A model generated the notes under the pieces. It made no database searches and had not been told where the DNA came from. It saw nothing but the letters and a program-made list of their open reading frames with translations. Made by a program: the position numbers and the translations under genes. A DNA stretch of 64,000 nt from Anthoceros angustus (Eukaryota > Streptophyta > Anthocerotopsida > Anthocerotales > Anthocerotaceae), in NCBI GenBank assembly GCA_010909165.1, contig VJWM01000044.1:1612001-1676000 (forward strand), written 5' to 3'. This document shows positions 10,478 to 19,952 of this stretch, piece after piece. Position 1 is the stretch's first letter; every line of letters starts with the position of its first letter.

Positions 10478-13400
10478 TCACGGTGCTTGCTGTGAAGATG
10501 CTAAGCTTGCAACATCTCGAGCCTTTGCTGTTCCCTTCATTTTACCATACAGCCGGATGAATTTTTCTTGGGCTGCAAGATGTGCAGCGCTGGGTGCCGT
10601 GGATTCAACTGCTGGAGCTGTTGTTGCTGCTGCTGCTGCTTGCTCACCCCGGGGCATGATGCTCTGCTCCTGTTTAACTTCCACTAGTTCGGCAGCACTC
10701 GTTGGATGTGGTGTGCCGGTTGGAGGAGGTGTTTCATGATGTGACTCCGTCATTCCTTCAGACATATGCAAAAGATGATTGAGAGCGCCCAACACACTTC
10801 CCTCGGCAGGCTTTGTTTTCTCCTTTTGCTTCTTCTTAGCTTTGCCATGCCAGCCATGTAGGGCTGAATGGACCGATTTCTTGAAGATGGTGGGTTTGTA
10901 GTCAGATCCCATCTGCAATCAAGGCACGGCTGCTGCTGAGCTCAAGAAAACGACAGAATCTGTTATCTGTGCATACTTGTAGCCAAGCTTGTACAAATGG
11001 GCTTTCACCTGGTTTACAAGAGCATAAAGAGGCAGCGTGCTGTAGCTGCATAAGATTTGCGTCATCAACCTACAAGAGTAACAGAAAAGTCAGTCCAAAC
11101 CCCAGGTGGCAAAAAGCTTGGCCACAAATCTCATCTCTTCTGGAATGACCAAAAGTTTATACCCGACGATAACACGCGCGAAGATCAGGCCACGCCTCTC
11201 AAAGAAACAGGTGTCCCACCCGAATGTTGCCTGTAAATACCAGTTCAACGTGTCCACCGGCACTGGGTCCTTAGCGTGTACATGTGCATAAAACTCAGAG
11301 AGACAGACATAGAACTGAAGTGCCTACCCACAGCCAGAAGAACACTGCCAACTCGAACGCATTCTGTGAGATGAGCAGTTACACGCACGTCAGTACACCT
11401 TCTCCCCATTGCAACGAAAAACGCATGACTCAGGGACTTGCAACTATGCTGGGAGCTCATGACATACTTGGAAAAGAATGAAGTGTATCAAAAACATGAG
11501 CAGCCCAGGAAAGTTGAACCAAAAGAGCTCATCTCGGGTCTTCACTGTTGGTGCAGTGGTATATTTCTTTGAGGGTGTAGGTCCTTCTTTGAGGGTGTTG
11601 TCCAATGCATCAGCTCTTGCCTCTGTTGCCAAAACCGAAATAATCTTTTGCTGCTTCGTTCCAACAATCAGGACGAGCTGCATTTGAAGGCAATTGCCAT
11701 TTATAACGAGGTTAAAATTCAGTCAACACTCTGAGAAGCTATCTGCCCGAGCAGCATTGTCCTATCAGTTTCAATTGCGTGGTTATGCGTGAAACTCACA
11801 ATCAGAGGAATGAACGCCATCCAGAAGTATGTGTACCAGTCTGGCAGTACAGGGCAGCAGCGAGTTAGCCACTGGCAACATGGGGTTCCATCCAAACAAA
11901 GGACGAAAGACAAGGTTGAAGCTCACCATGTACGTTGAGCAGAAGAAAGAGGACGACAAAAGCCCAAAGCCACCAGCTGCAGCCAAACAAAAGCTCAATA
12001 GGTAGATAGCTCAACTAAACCTAGGCCGTTAGCTAGCACACTGTATGGGTTTAGGGTTCTCGCTGTACTGACCTGATGCCGACAACAACTTTGAAGTCAA
12101 CCTCCATAGAACGAATGATGTAGTCATGGAAGTCGAATTTGTTGGTCAGGTGGTGATTCTGCGGGCACAGAAAGTGCGTTGGTAGAGTTTGTTGCAAAAG
12201 AGACAACAAGTGCACATGTACAGACAGGGATGTACTCTCCAGTACGAGTACATGACGGGTAGGTAGAGTTGAAGCTCACGCTGATAAATGCTAGCCGAAA
12301 TGTTAAGTAATCGGCTTTTGACACAGACCCAACAAACTGGCCAAAGAAACACCGCTGCAAGACAAGAACGTTTGCCTGAGAAAACCATTACAGGAGATCA
12401 CAGTAAGATTCTGTTTGAAAGGCAGAGACGTACCAGCCATACGAGAAGAGGTGATTGACCTCGCACGCTGTGCCTATCTATACATGCGTCGTGCTTTCTC
12501 GTCGTCAATGCTTCTCGCAAACCTGGAAACAGGCGGCCAACTTAGTTATAATACATTGACAATGCGGATTCCTTGAGCGATTGAATCAGATAGTCAGAGG
12601 ACGAAATTCCTACCAGTGAGGGTATCGTAGTGGGGCTCGCGGGTCTGAACTTCCCATTTTTTCCAATGATGCATCTGCAGCAGACGGCAGGAAAGCACAA
12701 TGTCATCTGACAGTTGTTCGAACTCATGCAATTCTAACTGGCATCTTTGTGGAAGGCCAAACACGCAAAATGAGTGTTGACAACATACTTTCACGAATCC
12801 CAGCACCATGGTGAGGCAGCTATAGACCACATGCACGAGCGCCAGCACAAAAATAAAGATGTGGAGTTGATGGAGGCCTTCCAGTGAAACGAAGGGAGCC
12901 ATTCCCTACGGGCATCCAGCACGACAAGTCAAATCTCCACCCAGCTTACATGACACTCAAACTACCACCAGCACAGCTAGGAACCTGACCTTGGATGCGC
13001 AGTGATCTCCGCCTGTCGACAAAAGCCTCCGGTTAAAAGCGAGTCTAAAAGCCATGAGCAGCTTCCGGGAGTGAGACTCTGTTTCTGCGCGTGGGAGTGG
13101 CGTTGAAGCATGTTCAGGTGCTTCCTTGAGCTTGCAAGGCAACCATTTTTGCGAGACGCTGACCGGTATGCATAGGTTGGAGACCGGGCTCTGGAAGGCT
13201 GTAAGTAGCAACGAGATGAATCCCAGCAGCATCAACTCTGCAACCGAATGCGAGGCCATCCATCAATTGATGCGCAGCATGACTGAAAACAAAATGCAAC
13301 GCACGCAAGAGCAATCCCCGAGAAAAATAGCATGGAACCGAAGGGAGAAGGTCCCGCTTCAATTGTCACCTTCCATCATCTTATGCAGAGCCTTCTGCAG

Positions 13401-13800
13401 AGGCTTCTGATTCCTTTTCTTCAAATACTGCACCCAACCGTATCTCTGTCAGCTCGAACATCTGGATGAAAGCCTTTAAAGCTGACAGTCCAAAACATAT
13501 CCACACACACACACGAAGAATCGCTCACGGCCGCATTAATATTCCCCGGAGTGTTCCTGATCTTGCAAGCTTCCAAACCAAGTAGTACGCATTCCACCAA
13601 AGCCATCACCACGGTCCTCAAGATTGAAAACGCACAATTCACTTCAACAGCATCTGCTTGGAGATCTAGGACGATACTTTTCCAAGTTTGTGAAGGCCTC
13701 TCTCCATAAGCAAAGACGCGATGACAAACATGGAGACTGCTGTTGCCACAGCCCATGTAGGAGTTTGCTCCAACGAGGTATTCGTTTCCGATTCCGCCAT
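10478..13800 (-). CDS. MLO: MLO-like seven-transmembrane protein (fourth of cluster)
   Basis: Exon 1 (13678-13800, 41 residues) starts at ATG 13800 with SLEQTPTWAVATAVSMFVIA; exon 2 (13370-13427) encodes YLKKRNQKPLQKALHKMME. Further blocks are ELMLLGFISLLLTAFQSPV (near 13240), FVSLEGLHQLHIFIFVLALV (near 12890), HHWKKWEVQTREP (near 12660), FGQFVGSVSKADYLTFRLAF (near 12340), FHDYIIRSMEVDFKVVVGI (near 12120), WWLWAFVVLFLLLNVHG (near 11970), WYTYFWMAFIPLIV (near 11840), LVLIVGTKQQKIISVLA (near 11680), DELFWFNFPGLLMFLIHFI (near 11530), FELAVFFWL (near 11360), TFGWDTCFFERRGLIFARVI (near 11210) and CSYSTLPLYALVNQV (near 11050). The last exon starts QMGSDYKPTIF (10,913), carries the calmodulin-binding-like ALHGWHGKAKKKQKEK and a long Ala/Pro/Glu tail containing RLYGKMKG, and stops at TGA 10478-10480. 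An (AC)n run near 13,500 lies in intron 1. Confidence 0.88.
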
Positions 13801-14501
13801 CCCTCAATTCCTCACTACTCCCCCCCGAGATTCCGCCGGCGAACTGCAGGCACTTGACTAACATGCCTCTCAGACTCCGCAAACGTCGAGCACTGCCCGC
13901 TGCTCTGCAATCGCTGCAAAGGCTGATCGGTCGAAATGTATCCACGACCGCTCAACCTACCATATGCTTCAATGACCTTGTACGAGCTGTGCTACATTTG
14001 GATACCCAATGCCGCTTGTGGGCAGGAATCGGAGACGCTTTCCCAGAGACGTCCGCCTCACAGACTGCAGGACAAGAGTCCGCCGGACTGTAACGAGGAG
14101 CTCCTTTCATGGCTGATGGATCCCTTTTTATCCTCGATTAGCTTCCCCGGGTCTTACTGTAGAGTAGAATCTTTTTCTTCTGGGTGACTAACACTGGCGG
14201 TGAGAGTCTCTCACACAAGCGTTGATTTTACTGCCGCGGGTTCCTTATCTTACGCGTCACAGGTTGCTTTACGCAAGTCCCGTTTCTGTTCCGTTAAAAT
14301 GTCGCACTTCCAGAATTCTCGCCCCCGCGGGCCTTCACGAGGGACCCCATTTCGTCCGTTCATAACTGACCCATGTGCGTGCGGGGCGGCGGGTAGTACG
14401 GGGATCCGTTTAAGAGCTCTCACACCGGAGGTAGGTAGGGAGGGATTTAGGTTAGGCCAGTCGTGTGAGACGCGCATCCCGAGTCCTTCCAACATCAGGG
14501 C
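13801..14501. promoter_or_regulatory. Divergent intergenic region, MLO / Nudix
   Basis: 700 bp between two divergent ATGs (13800 minus, 14502 plus), so it must hold both promoters and 5' untranslated regions. No clear TATA box or conserved element was picked out by eye. Confidence 0.4.
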
Positions 14502-15395
14502 ATGGCGGAACGAGACTTCCGCCTGCTGCTCTCTTGCCCTAGCGGCTTACCGCGTGCGGGGCTTCGTGTGGATCTGAGCGAAGAGCACGACAGGGAGGCG
14601 CACCCGGAACAGGCGCTGGAGCAGAGCATCGCTGCGACGTGGAAGCACCGGCTGGCGGAGCAGCCGGATCTCTTCAACGGCACCAAGTTCAGGTATGGCG
14701 GATGCGCGGAGGGCGCGGACGGGGCGGCCCTGCTGCGCCTCGGCTTGACGGACTACATGAGCTTCGTGGGGACCAATCTTAGCTCCGAGTGGGAGCGGTT
14801 CTTGGAGGAGGACGCGGATGACACTCGCCGGGGCAGGCACTGCGCGAATCCGCTCGGCAACGGCGCCGTGGTGGAGACCGCGGACGGGCTTATCCTGACG
14901 CTGCGCCGGAGCGGCCGCGTGGGGGAGTTTCCGGGGCATGTGGTGTTCCCCGGGGGCCACTCGGAGCCGGAGGAGGTAGGGATTCGCGGGCACGGCGATG
15001 CCCGCGGGCGGGAGAAGGTGAACGGCGTGATCGCGCAGGAGATGTTCGATGGAATTGTGAGGGAAGTGGTGGAGGAGACGGGAGTGCCGGCTTCCGCGCT
15101 CCAAGAACCTCTCTTCATCGGAGTCTCGCAGCGGGTTGTGAACGTGCGCCCTACCGCATTCTTTTACTTGCGATGCTCGCTCCCAGCTGCGGAGGTTCAG
15201 CGGCTGTATGCCGATGCTGTGCACTCTTTCGAGTCCACGCAGCTCCGTGCCATCTCTCCCAAGCAACTTGAAACAGAGGCTCAAGAGATGCCGGGCTGTC
15301 ATCAGGGTGGCGCTGCCCTCTACAGGCTCATGAAAGACGACCGGGGTATGAAAGAAATCTCTCTTCACAGCTGCACAATTCCAGGAGATAAGTGA
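14502..15395 (+). CDS. NUDT9: Nudix hydrolase, NUDT9/NUDT22-like (297 aa, single exon)
   Basis: Intronless ORF from ATG 14502 (GGCATGGCG context) to TGA 15393-15395. The start FRLLLSCPSGLP, the FNGTKFRYGG segment, YMSFVGTNLSSEWERFL and NPLGNGAVVETADG are the hallmarks of the plant NUDT9 / animal NUDT22 group, whose animal member hydrolyses UDP-sugars to UMP and sugar-1-phosphate. The Nudix box is split: FPGGHSEPEE (residues ~150-160) is separated by a ~25-residue Gly/Arg-rich insertion from REVVEETGV (~187-195), which supplies the metal-binding glutamates. Substrate preference is inferred from family. It is GC-rich compared with the AT-rich DNA that follows. Confidence 0.88.
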   Translation: MAERDFRLLLSCPSGLPRAGLRVDLSEEHDREAHPEQALEQSIAATWKHRLAEQPDLFNGTKFRYGGCAEGADGAALLRLGLTDYMSFVGTNLSSEWERFLEEDADDTRRGRHCANPLGNGAVVETADGLILTLRRSGRVGEFPGHVVFPGGHSEPEEVGIRGHGDARGREKVNGVIAQEMFDGIVREVVEETGVPASALQEPLFIGVSQRVVNVRPTAFFYLRCSLPAAEVQRLYADAVHSFESTQLRAISPKQLETEAQEMPGCHQGGAALYRLMKDDRGMKEISLHSCTIPGDK

Positions 15396-15574
15396 AGGAA
15401 GGATCTCGTTGTCCTAATCGAATATGTAATGTTGCGATTGAGGTCTTTGTGCAAACACTTCAAGTGTTCGCGTCGTCAAACTCCCATCACTACACACTCA
15501 TGAACCAACTCCAGCCTGATTAATCAAAGGCGACATTTATTACCAGAAAATCAACTCCAACCTAATCCACAATA

Positions 15575-15923
15575 CCGTACCCCGAGGGGTGGTTCAACAG
15601 GATAATGTCGAAATAATTATTTTTTTAAAAAATAAGTCCAACATAAATTATTTATATTTTTCAAAATTTCAACATTTACAAAAAATAATTTTATCAAATT
15701 TCAACATTTATTAAAATACATAAGTATATATATATAACTAATGGATATGTATAGATCTCCCCTAAATAGGCCCTAATTTTCCACACAAATCCTAGTTTCC
15801 TTATTTTCGGCATCATAAACTCATAAATTTTTACCTATTCAACAATTTAAGTACAATAATTTCTAGATTTTTAACTTTTATTAATTTTAATTAATTAACG
15901 CCGAATCACCCCTTGGGGTACGG
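15575..15923. mobile_element. Tc1/mariner-like MITE, 349 bp
   Basis: Terminal inverted repeats begin CCGTACCCC and match over 20 of 24 bases (left 15575-15598; right read inward from 15923). The element is flanked by TA on both sides (15573-15574 and 15924-15925), the target duplication typical of Tc1/mariner elements. The interior is very AT-rich and has no coding potential, so it is non-autonomous. Confidence 0.75.
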
Positions 15924-16093
15924 TAGTCAAAAACAAAGTCACCAGCGTTTCAAAAGCTAGTCTCGGCAGCAAGATGGATTCAAGGCGCAATCCTTGTGCC
16001 GAACATGTTTGCCTGGTTGAACTTGTGGAAGACTAGTATGGATGGCACTTAGCCTATACTCCACAAGGGCATTTTTTTAAGTGAAGGAGGTTA

Positions 16094-16169
16094 ATGGCTT
16101 CCCATAGGTTGGTTTAATTCGATGCATGGCTTCCCATGCATTTTTTTAAACCAACCTATGGGAAGCCAT
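16094..16169. repeat. Nested perfect inverted repeat (hairpin/cruciform)
   Basis: Outer arms of 22 bp (16094-16115 and 16148-16169) are perfect reverse complements. The spacer contains a second perfect palindrome, ATGCATGG (16122-16129), loop CTTC, CCATGCAT (16134-16141). The inner stem reuses part of the outer arm sequence (GGCTTCCCAT). Confidence 0.85.
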
Positions 16170-16189
16170 GAATCGAATTCGATTCCATG

Positions 16190-16990
16190 TGCTACACTGC
16201 ATACGTTTGCTACACAAGGAGTAGTTTGAAGAGTTTTGTCACTGACAGCCTTAGGTGTTTGGGCAGATTGAGTGAGGAAATCGGATTTCCATCCACAACA
16301 CTGTGGTTGTGCTTGCTGATAGGTGCCATTGAATAACGGGCTTGAGCATAAGGGCACTACGCTGGGATGCAAAACGGGATGAGATCAATTGGCAGCTTGG
16401 ATGGGATTGGATGAGCTGGAAGACTGATATGGATGGCACTTGGCCCGTTCCTCACAAGTGCATTCTAGCATGTGTCTGTCTGCGTACACATTCAGGAAGC
16501 AGACTAAGGAGGAAGGCTGCCTAATCCAGCTCCAATCCTTCAATCGTGTTCTTATGTTTTTCCACTGGAAAACTGGTCCATCTTGAGTTGACTCGGTTTT
16601 TGCGGCTGTGCCTTCCCAGGATATTCCCCTCCGGATGCCGATCGACATTTCACAGATGCTGCCACAACACTTTATTCCGATTGGTCCAGCTCCGCACACT
16701 CCAGAATTTCGTTGAACACTGTGAGCTTTCTGTGATGCAGAATGCACGTAACCTAGTGGTATCGAGCTACCTGTCACTGTAAGGCTTCAGAACGGAGGTA
16801 TGGCGATGGTGTGTTCGTTTCCCGCACCGTTTGTTTGAGGGGGTTTTGTCACAGTCAGCTTTAGGTGATTGGGCAAATTGGATGAAGATCTTGATCTCCA
16901 ACACTGTGCTTGTGCTGTGCTGATAGGTGCCATTGAATGACGGCCTTGGGCAGAAGAGCAGCCACGCTGTGATGCAGGATGGGAGGAGAG
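16190..16990. repeat. Diverged direct duplication (~180 bp) upstream of the ankyrin gene
   Basis: Sequence 16204-16384 recurs at 16820-16985, with shared stretches such as GCTGATAGGTGCCATTGAAT (16316 and 16919) and TTTTGTCAC. Order and spacing are kept, with substitutions and small indels. The material between the copies has no supported gene. Confidence 0.7.
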
Positions 16991-17062
16991 TAAACACTGG
17001 TGCTGGGACGTGCACTTGTTAGTGATTTAGCATTTACTGCTTTCACTCCACAGCTCACTCCC

Positions 17063-19132
17063 ATGGACTCGGCAGCTTTTGTGAAAGCAGCAGAAGTTGG
17101 TAACCTGCAGGAAGTGAATGAATACCTCCTGAAGCACGCAGGTAACATGCCTGACTTCCGGCCACCTCTTGATTTCAGGGTTGAAGCAGTGCACAAGGCA
17201 GCAGAAAACAGGCACGTTTCTGTGGTCGAGACCATTGTTCGGCAATGGCCAAACGTTCTATCTCATGACGTCGACCAATTGGGTCGTACACTGTTGCACA
17301 TTGTTGCGAGGACAGGGCAGGAAGATATGGTAGACCTTTTCTCCCCAAGCGACCGGGAGAGGATACAGGTGAATGCTAAGGCTAAGGGTGAGATCACGCC
17401 TCTCCATCTAGCTGCATTTTGTGGTCATGTAGCAGTCGTGAAGCTGCTTTGTGGCTGGAAAGGCGTTACTTTGGCTGAAACTACCGCTGAGCAGCTGAAC
17501 GCTTTGCATATGGCATCACAACAGGGGCATGGGGACATCGTGCGTGTGCTAATAGATGCTTGTCGCACACAAAGCCCTAACAGCCTGACAGCATTTGTCA
17601 ATGCCCAAGACTTTTTGGGTCGAACACCCCTCCATTATGCGTGCGGAGGTGGCCATGTTGATGTGGTGAAGGAGCTGTTAGGCCTGATGGAAGTGGACCC
17701 GAGCGTACCTGACAAGGTCATGGGGCTGGTACCTCTCCACTTGGCAGCTTGGATGGGCGATCGTGCTGAGGTAGTAAAGATGCTTTTAGGTGTGCCTGCA
17801 ATCGACCACAACGCACAGGTTGCTCCTGATGAGAATGCAGCCATCATATCCGCTTTGTCCCATTTGCAGAACAATGAAGAGGTGCCCGAATTACCTTGCC
17901 CGAAGTGGACAGAAGCCGTCCGTGAAACCAGCTTGACATGGAAGGAGACAAACACCTGGGACGAAGTATATGAGATAGTACTCTCCATAGGCGGCGGCAC
18001 CGCACTTCATCTGGCTTGTCAACAAAATCACAAAGCTGTGGTGGAAGCTCTCTTACAGCATTCCAAGGTCGAGGCGAATCCGGTGGATAACAATGGCATG
18101 ACTCCTATACACTATGCCGCAGCCGAGGGCCACCTGGAAGTGTTAAAAGTCATGGTCTCGGAGTCTAAAGTGGATCTCAATCCTCAAGTCAGAGCTCCAG
18201 GGAAATACTGGCATGAAAGGGCATATCGTCTGGACACCCCTTTGCATCTAGCAGTCCGCAGGGGAAGGCTGTCCGCTGTGAAAGAGCTGTGTGCAAACCC
18301 CAACTTGAGGCTCAACAGCGAAAACTGGAAACGGAGGACTGCACTGCACCTGGCATGGATTACCCAACACGACAACCATGAAGACATCAAGGACCTGCTC
18401 CTGGGACGGCCCGATGTGAAGAAATATGTGGATCTCATGGAACGGGACAAACAGAGTCTGCAAAACTCCGCAAACGGACTCCTTGTGGTGGGCACGCTTA
18501 TAGCCGGTCTCTCCTTTGCAGCAACAATCACACCACCCGCATGGATTCCGGTAGACTCCATGTCCCCATCCCCTGCCCCCAACTCATTCCGAGCTGCTGA
18601 TGACCGGCTACCATCCCCCCTGCTCAGCTTCTGGTGGTTCAATCACCTCACCTTCTTCTTCTCCCTGGTGGGTTTCACCGCCGCCGTCACATGCCTGCTC
18701 CCTTCCCCAATCGGCTCCAAGAACTTGTTCGTGGCGGTGGAGGTGCTGTACCTCAACCGCCTTGTCATCGTCAGCACCATCATGGTCATCACAGCTGCAT
18801 TCTTCGCCAGCTGCGCCTTCCTGGCAGCTGAGCGTGCGAACCTGGGGGGCAGCTTCCCGGAGAAGTCCGCCAGACTGATGGGGGCCGTGCTGCTGGGAGT
18901 CACTTACAATACGTGCTGGGTTGGGCTGCTCCTTCCCAACCTGTGCCGTTTCGTCAAGAGCTTCTGGCCCGATCCCTTTGGCCTGGGAGCAGACGCTGCC
19001 GAAATGCGAGCATGCAAAAATCCCTCCGCAAAGAAACAGGTGATCTACTACAAAATCCTGAACACCTTCATCACCCACGTCTTCTTCAGCGCAGTCTGCG
19101 TCTTCATGTTCTTCAAGCTATACGGAGCTTGA
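17063..19132 (+). CDS. Ankyrin-repeat membrane protein with PGG-type C-terminal domain (689 aa)
   Basis: Start chosen at ATG 17063 (CCCATGG); the frame opens further upstream, but only with non-ATG codons, and TTTCACTCCACAG just before it looks like a 5'UTR splice acceptor. About nine ankyrin repeats cover residues ~5-450 (for example TPLHLAAFCGHVAVVKLL, TPLHYACGGGHVDVVKELL, TALHLACQQNHKAVVEALL, TPIHYAAAEGHLEVLKVM). The C-terminus (~470-689) begins with SANGLLVVGTLIAGLSFAA and has four membrane helices, the layout of ACD6/ITN1-like proteins of plant defence and salt response. The usual PPGG signature reads PPAW here. It is probably a plasma- or endomembrane protein; ligand and partner are unknown. 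No intron within the coding region. Confidence 0.88.
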   Translation: MDSAAFVKAAEVGNLQEVNEYLLKHAGNMPDFRPPLDFRVEAVHKAAENRHVSVVETIVRQWPNVLSHDVDQLGRTLLHIVARTGQEDMVDLFSPSDRERIQVNAKAKGEITPLHLAAFCGHVAVVKLLCGWKGVTLAETTAEQLNALHMASQQGHGDIVRVLIDACRTQSPNSLTAFVNAQDFLGRTPLHYACGGGHVDVVKELLGLMEVDPSVPDKVMGLVPLHLAAWMGDRAEVVKMLLGVPAIDHNAQVAPDENAAIISALSHLQNNEEVPELPCPKWTEAVRETSLTWKETNTWDEVYEIVLSIGGGTALHLACQQNHKAVVEALLQHSKVEANPVDNNGMTPIHYAAAEGHLEVLKVMVSESKVDLNPQVRAPGKYWHERAYRLDTPLHLAVRRGRLSAVKELCANPNLRLNSENWKRRTALHLAWITQHDNHEDIKDLLLGRPDVKKYVDLMERDKQSLQNSANGLLVVGTLIAGLSFAATITPPAWIPVDSMSPSPAPNSFRAADDRLPSPLLSFWWFNHLTFFFSLVGFTAAVTCLLPSPIGSKNLFVAVEVLYLNRLVIVSTIMVITAAFFASCAFLAAERANLGGSFPEKSARLMGAVLLGVTYNTCWVGLLLPNLCRFVKSFWPDPFGLGADAAEMRACKNPSAKKQVIYYKILNTFITHVFFSAVCVFMFFKLYGA

Positions 19133-19952
19133 GGATCCAACTCTTGAATCACCTCCCTTCAGGATTGCAGACATTTTCATCCCCTTCACAAAATGCAAAG
19201 AATGCCAGATGTGTTTGTGCAGGGGCACCGGGGAGATCCTTTGCCGGGCCACGTGGAACGAACGTGGGCAATTTTCTTTTTGTAGAGCATGGGCAATATT
19301 AATGTATATTATATTTTTAATTAATAAAACATATAAGGACTTCGTATAAGCAAAGAAACACTGTTTTGCTGAGGTGAGTAGGTAGTAATTACAACTCACT
19401 TAGACAGAGGTCGAGAACGTCATTTTCAAGTTAGTAAGTTATGGCTAGCACTAAGTAAATATTTGGTTAGGGTTTAAGAAAGTTAACATGCCTAGAAGGG
19501 AATTACTTAGCGATGCTCAAAAAAGTCATCCTCATTTTAGTAAGTTATGATTAATAGTAAGTAAATATGCACTTCGGATTTAAGAAAACTAACCAGCCTA
19601 GAAAAGAAACTATTGGGCAATACAGGGTATTTAAGAGTAGCCTTAGCAAATAACCTGAACTCTCTCTCACTCCCTCACTCTTGTTGAGAAGACTCTAAGA
19701 GCCTAAGGGATGCTAGAAAGGGGTGGGCTAGTCTCCCTTGAACAAGACCTCACACGAACGCTTCTTTCGATTTTCTGTATCCTCCTTTTAAGGGGAGATT
19801 GAGGAGAGTTTGCTGCTGAGTGTTGGAGCCGAGGTGCGTAGATAGTCAGCACTGTCTGACTTATTTTTTTCTCTTAAGTTAATGAAGTTATTCATTTTTT
19901 TGCATCTTATATCTTATTTCTATAGTACAGAGGTGGAAATTCCGTACATGAA
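19133..19952. other. AT-rich intergenic region with a two-copy ~106-bp direct repeat
   Basis: Two related segments around 19419-19510 and 19526-19617 share TAGTAAGTTATG, AGTAAATAT, TTTAAGAAA and GCCTAGAA in the same order, offset by 106 bp. The stretch 19620-19950 may contain a 5' untranslated exon and intron of the SRR1-like gene, since TTTCTATAGTACAG just before 19931 looks like a splice acceptor. No other gene seen. Confidence 0.55.

Noticed and set aside
13421-13945. Long minus-strand open frame of 174 codons
   Set aside because: It overlaps the first MLO exons in another frame; the MLO reading is supported by conserved motifs and splice sites.
14547-15368. 273-codon minus-strand frame opposite the Nudix gene
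   Set aside because: It is an antisense shadow of a GC-rich coding exon; composition (Arg/His/Leu runs) is typical of such shadows.
17000-17062. Upstream extension of the ankyrin protein
   Set aside because: It opens with GTG, not ATG, and contains a splice-acceptor-like sequence; the ATG at 17063 is preferred.
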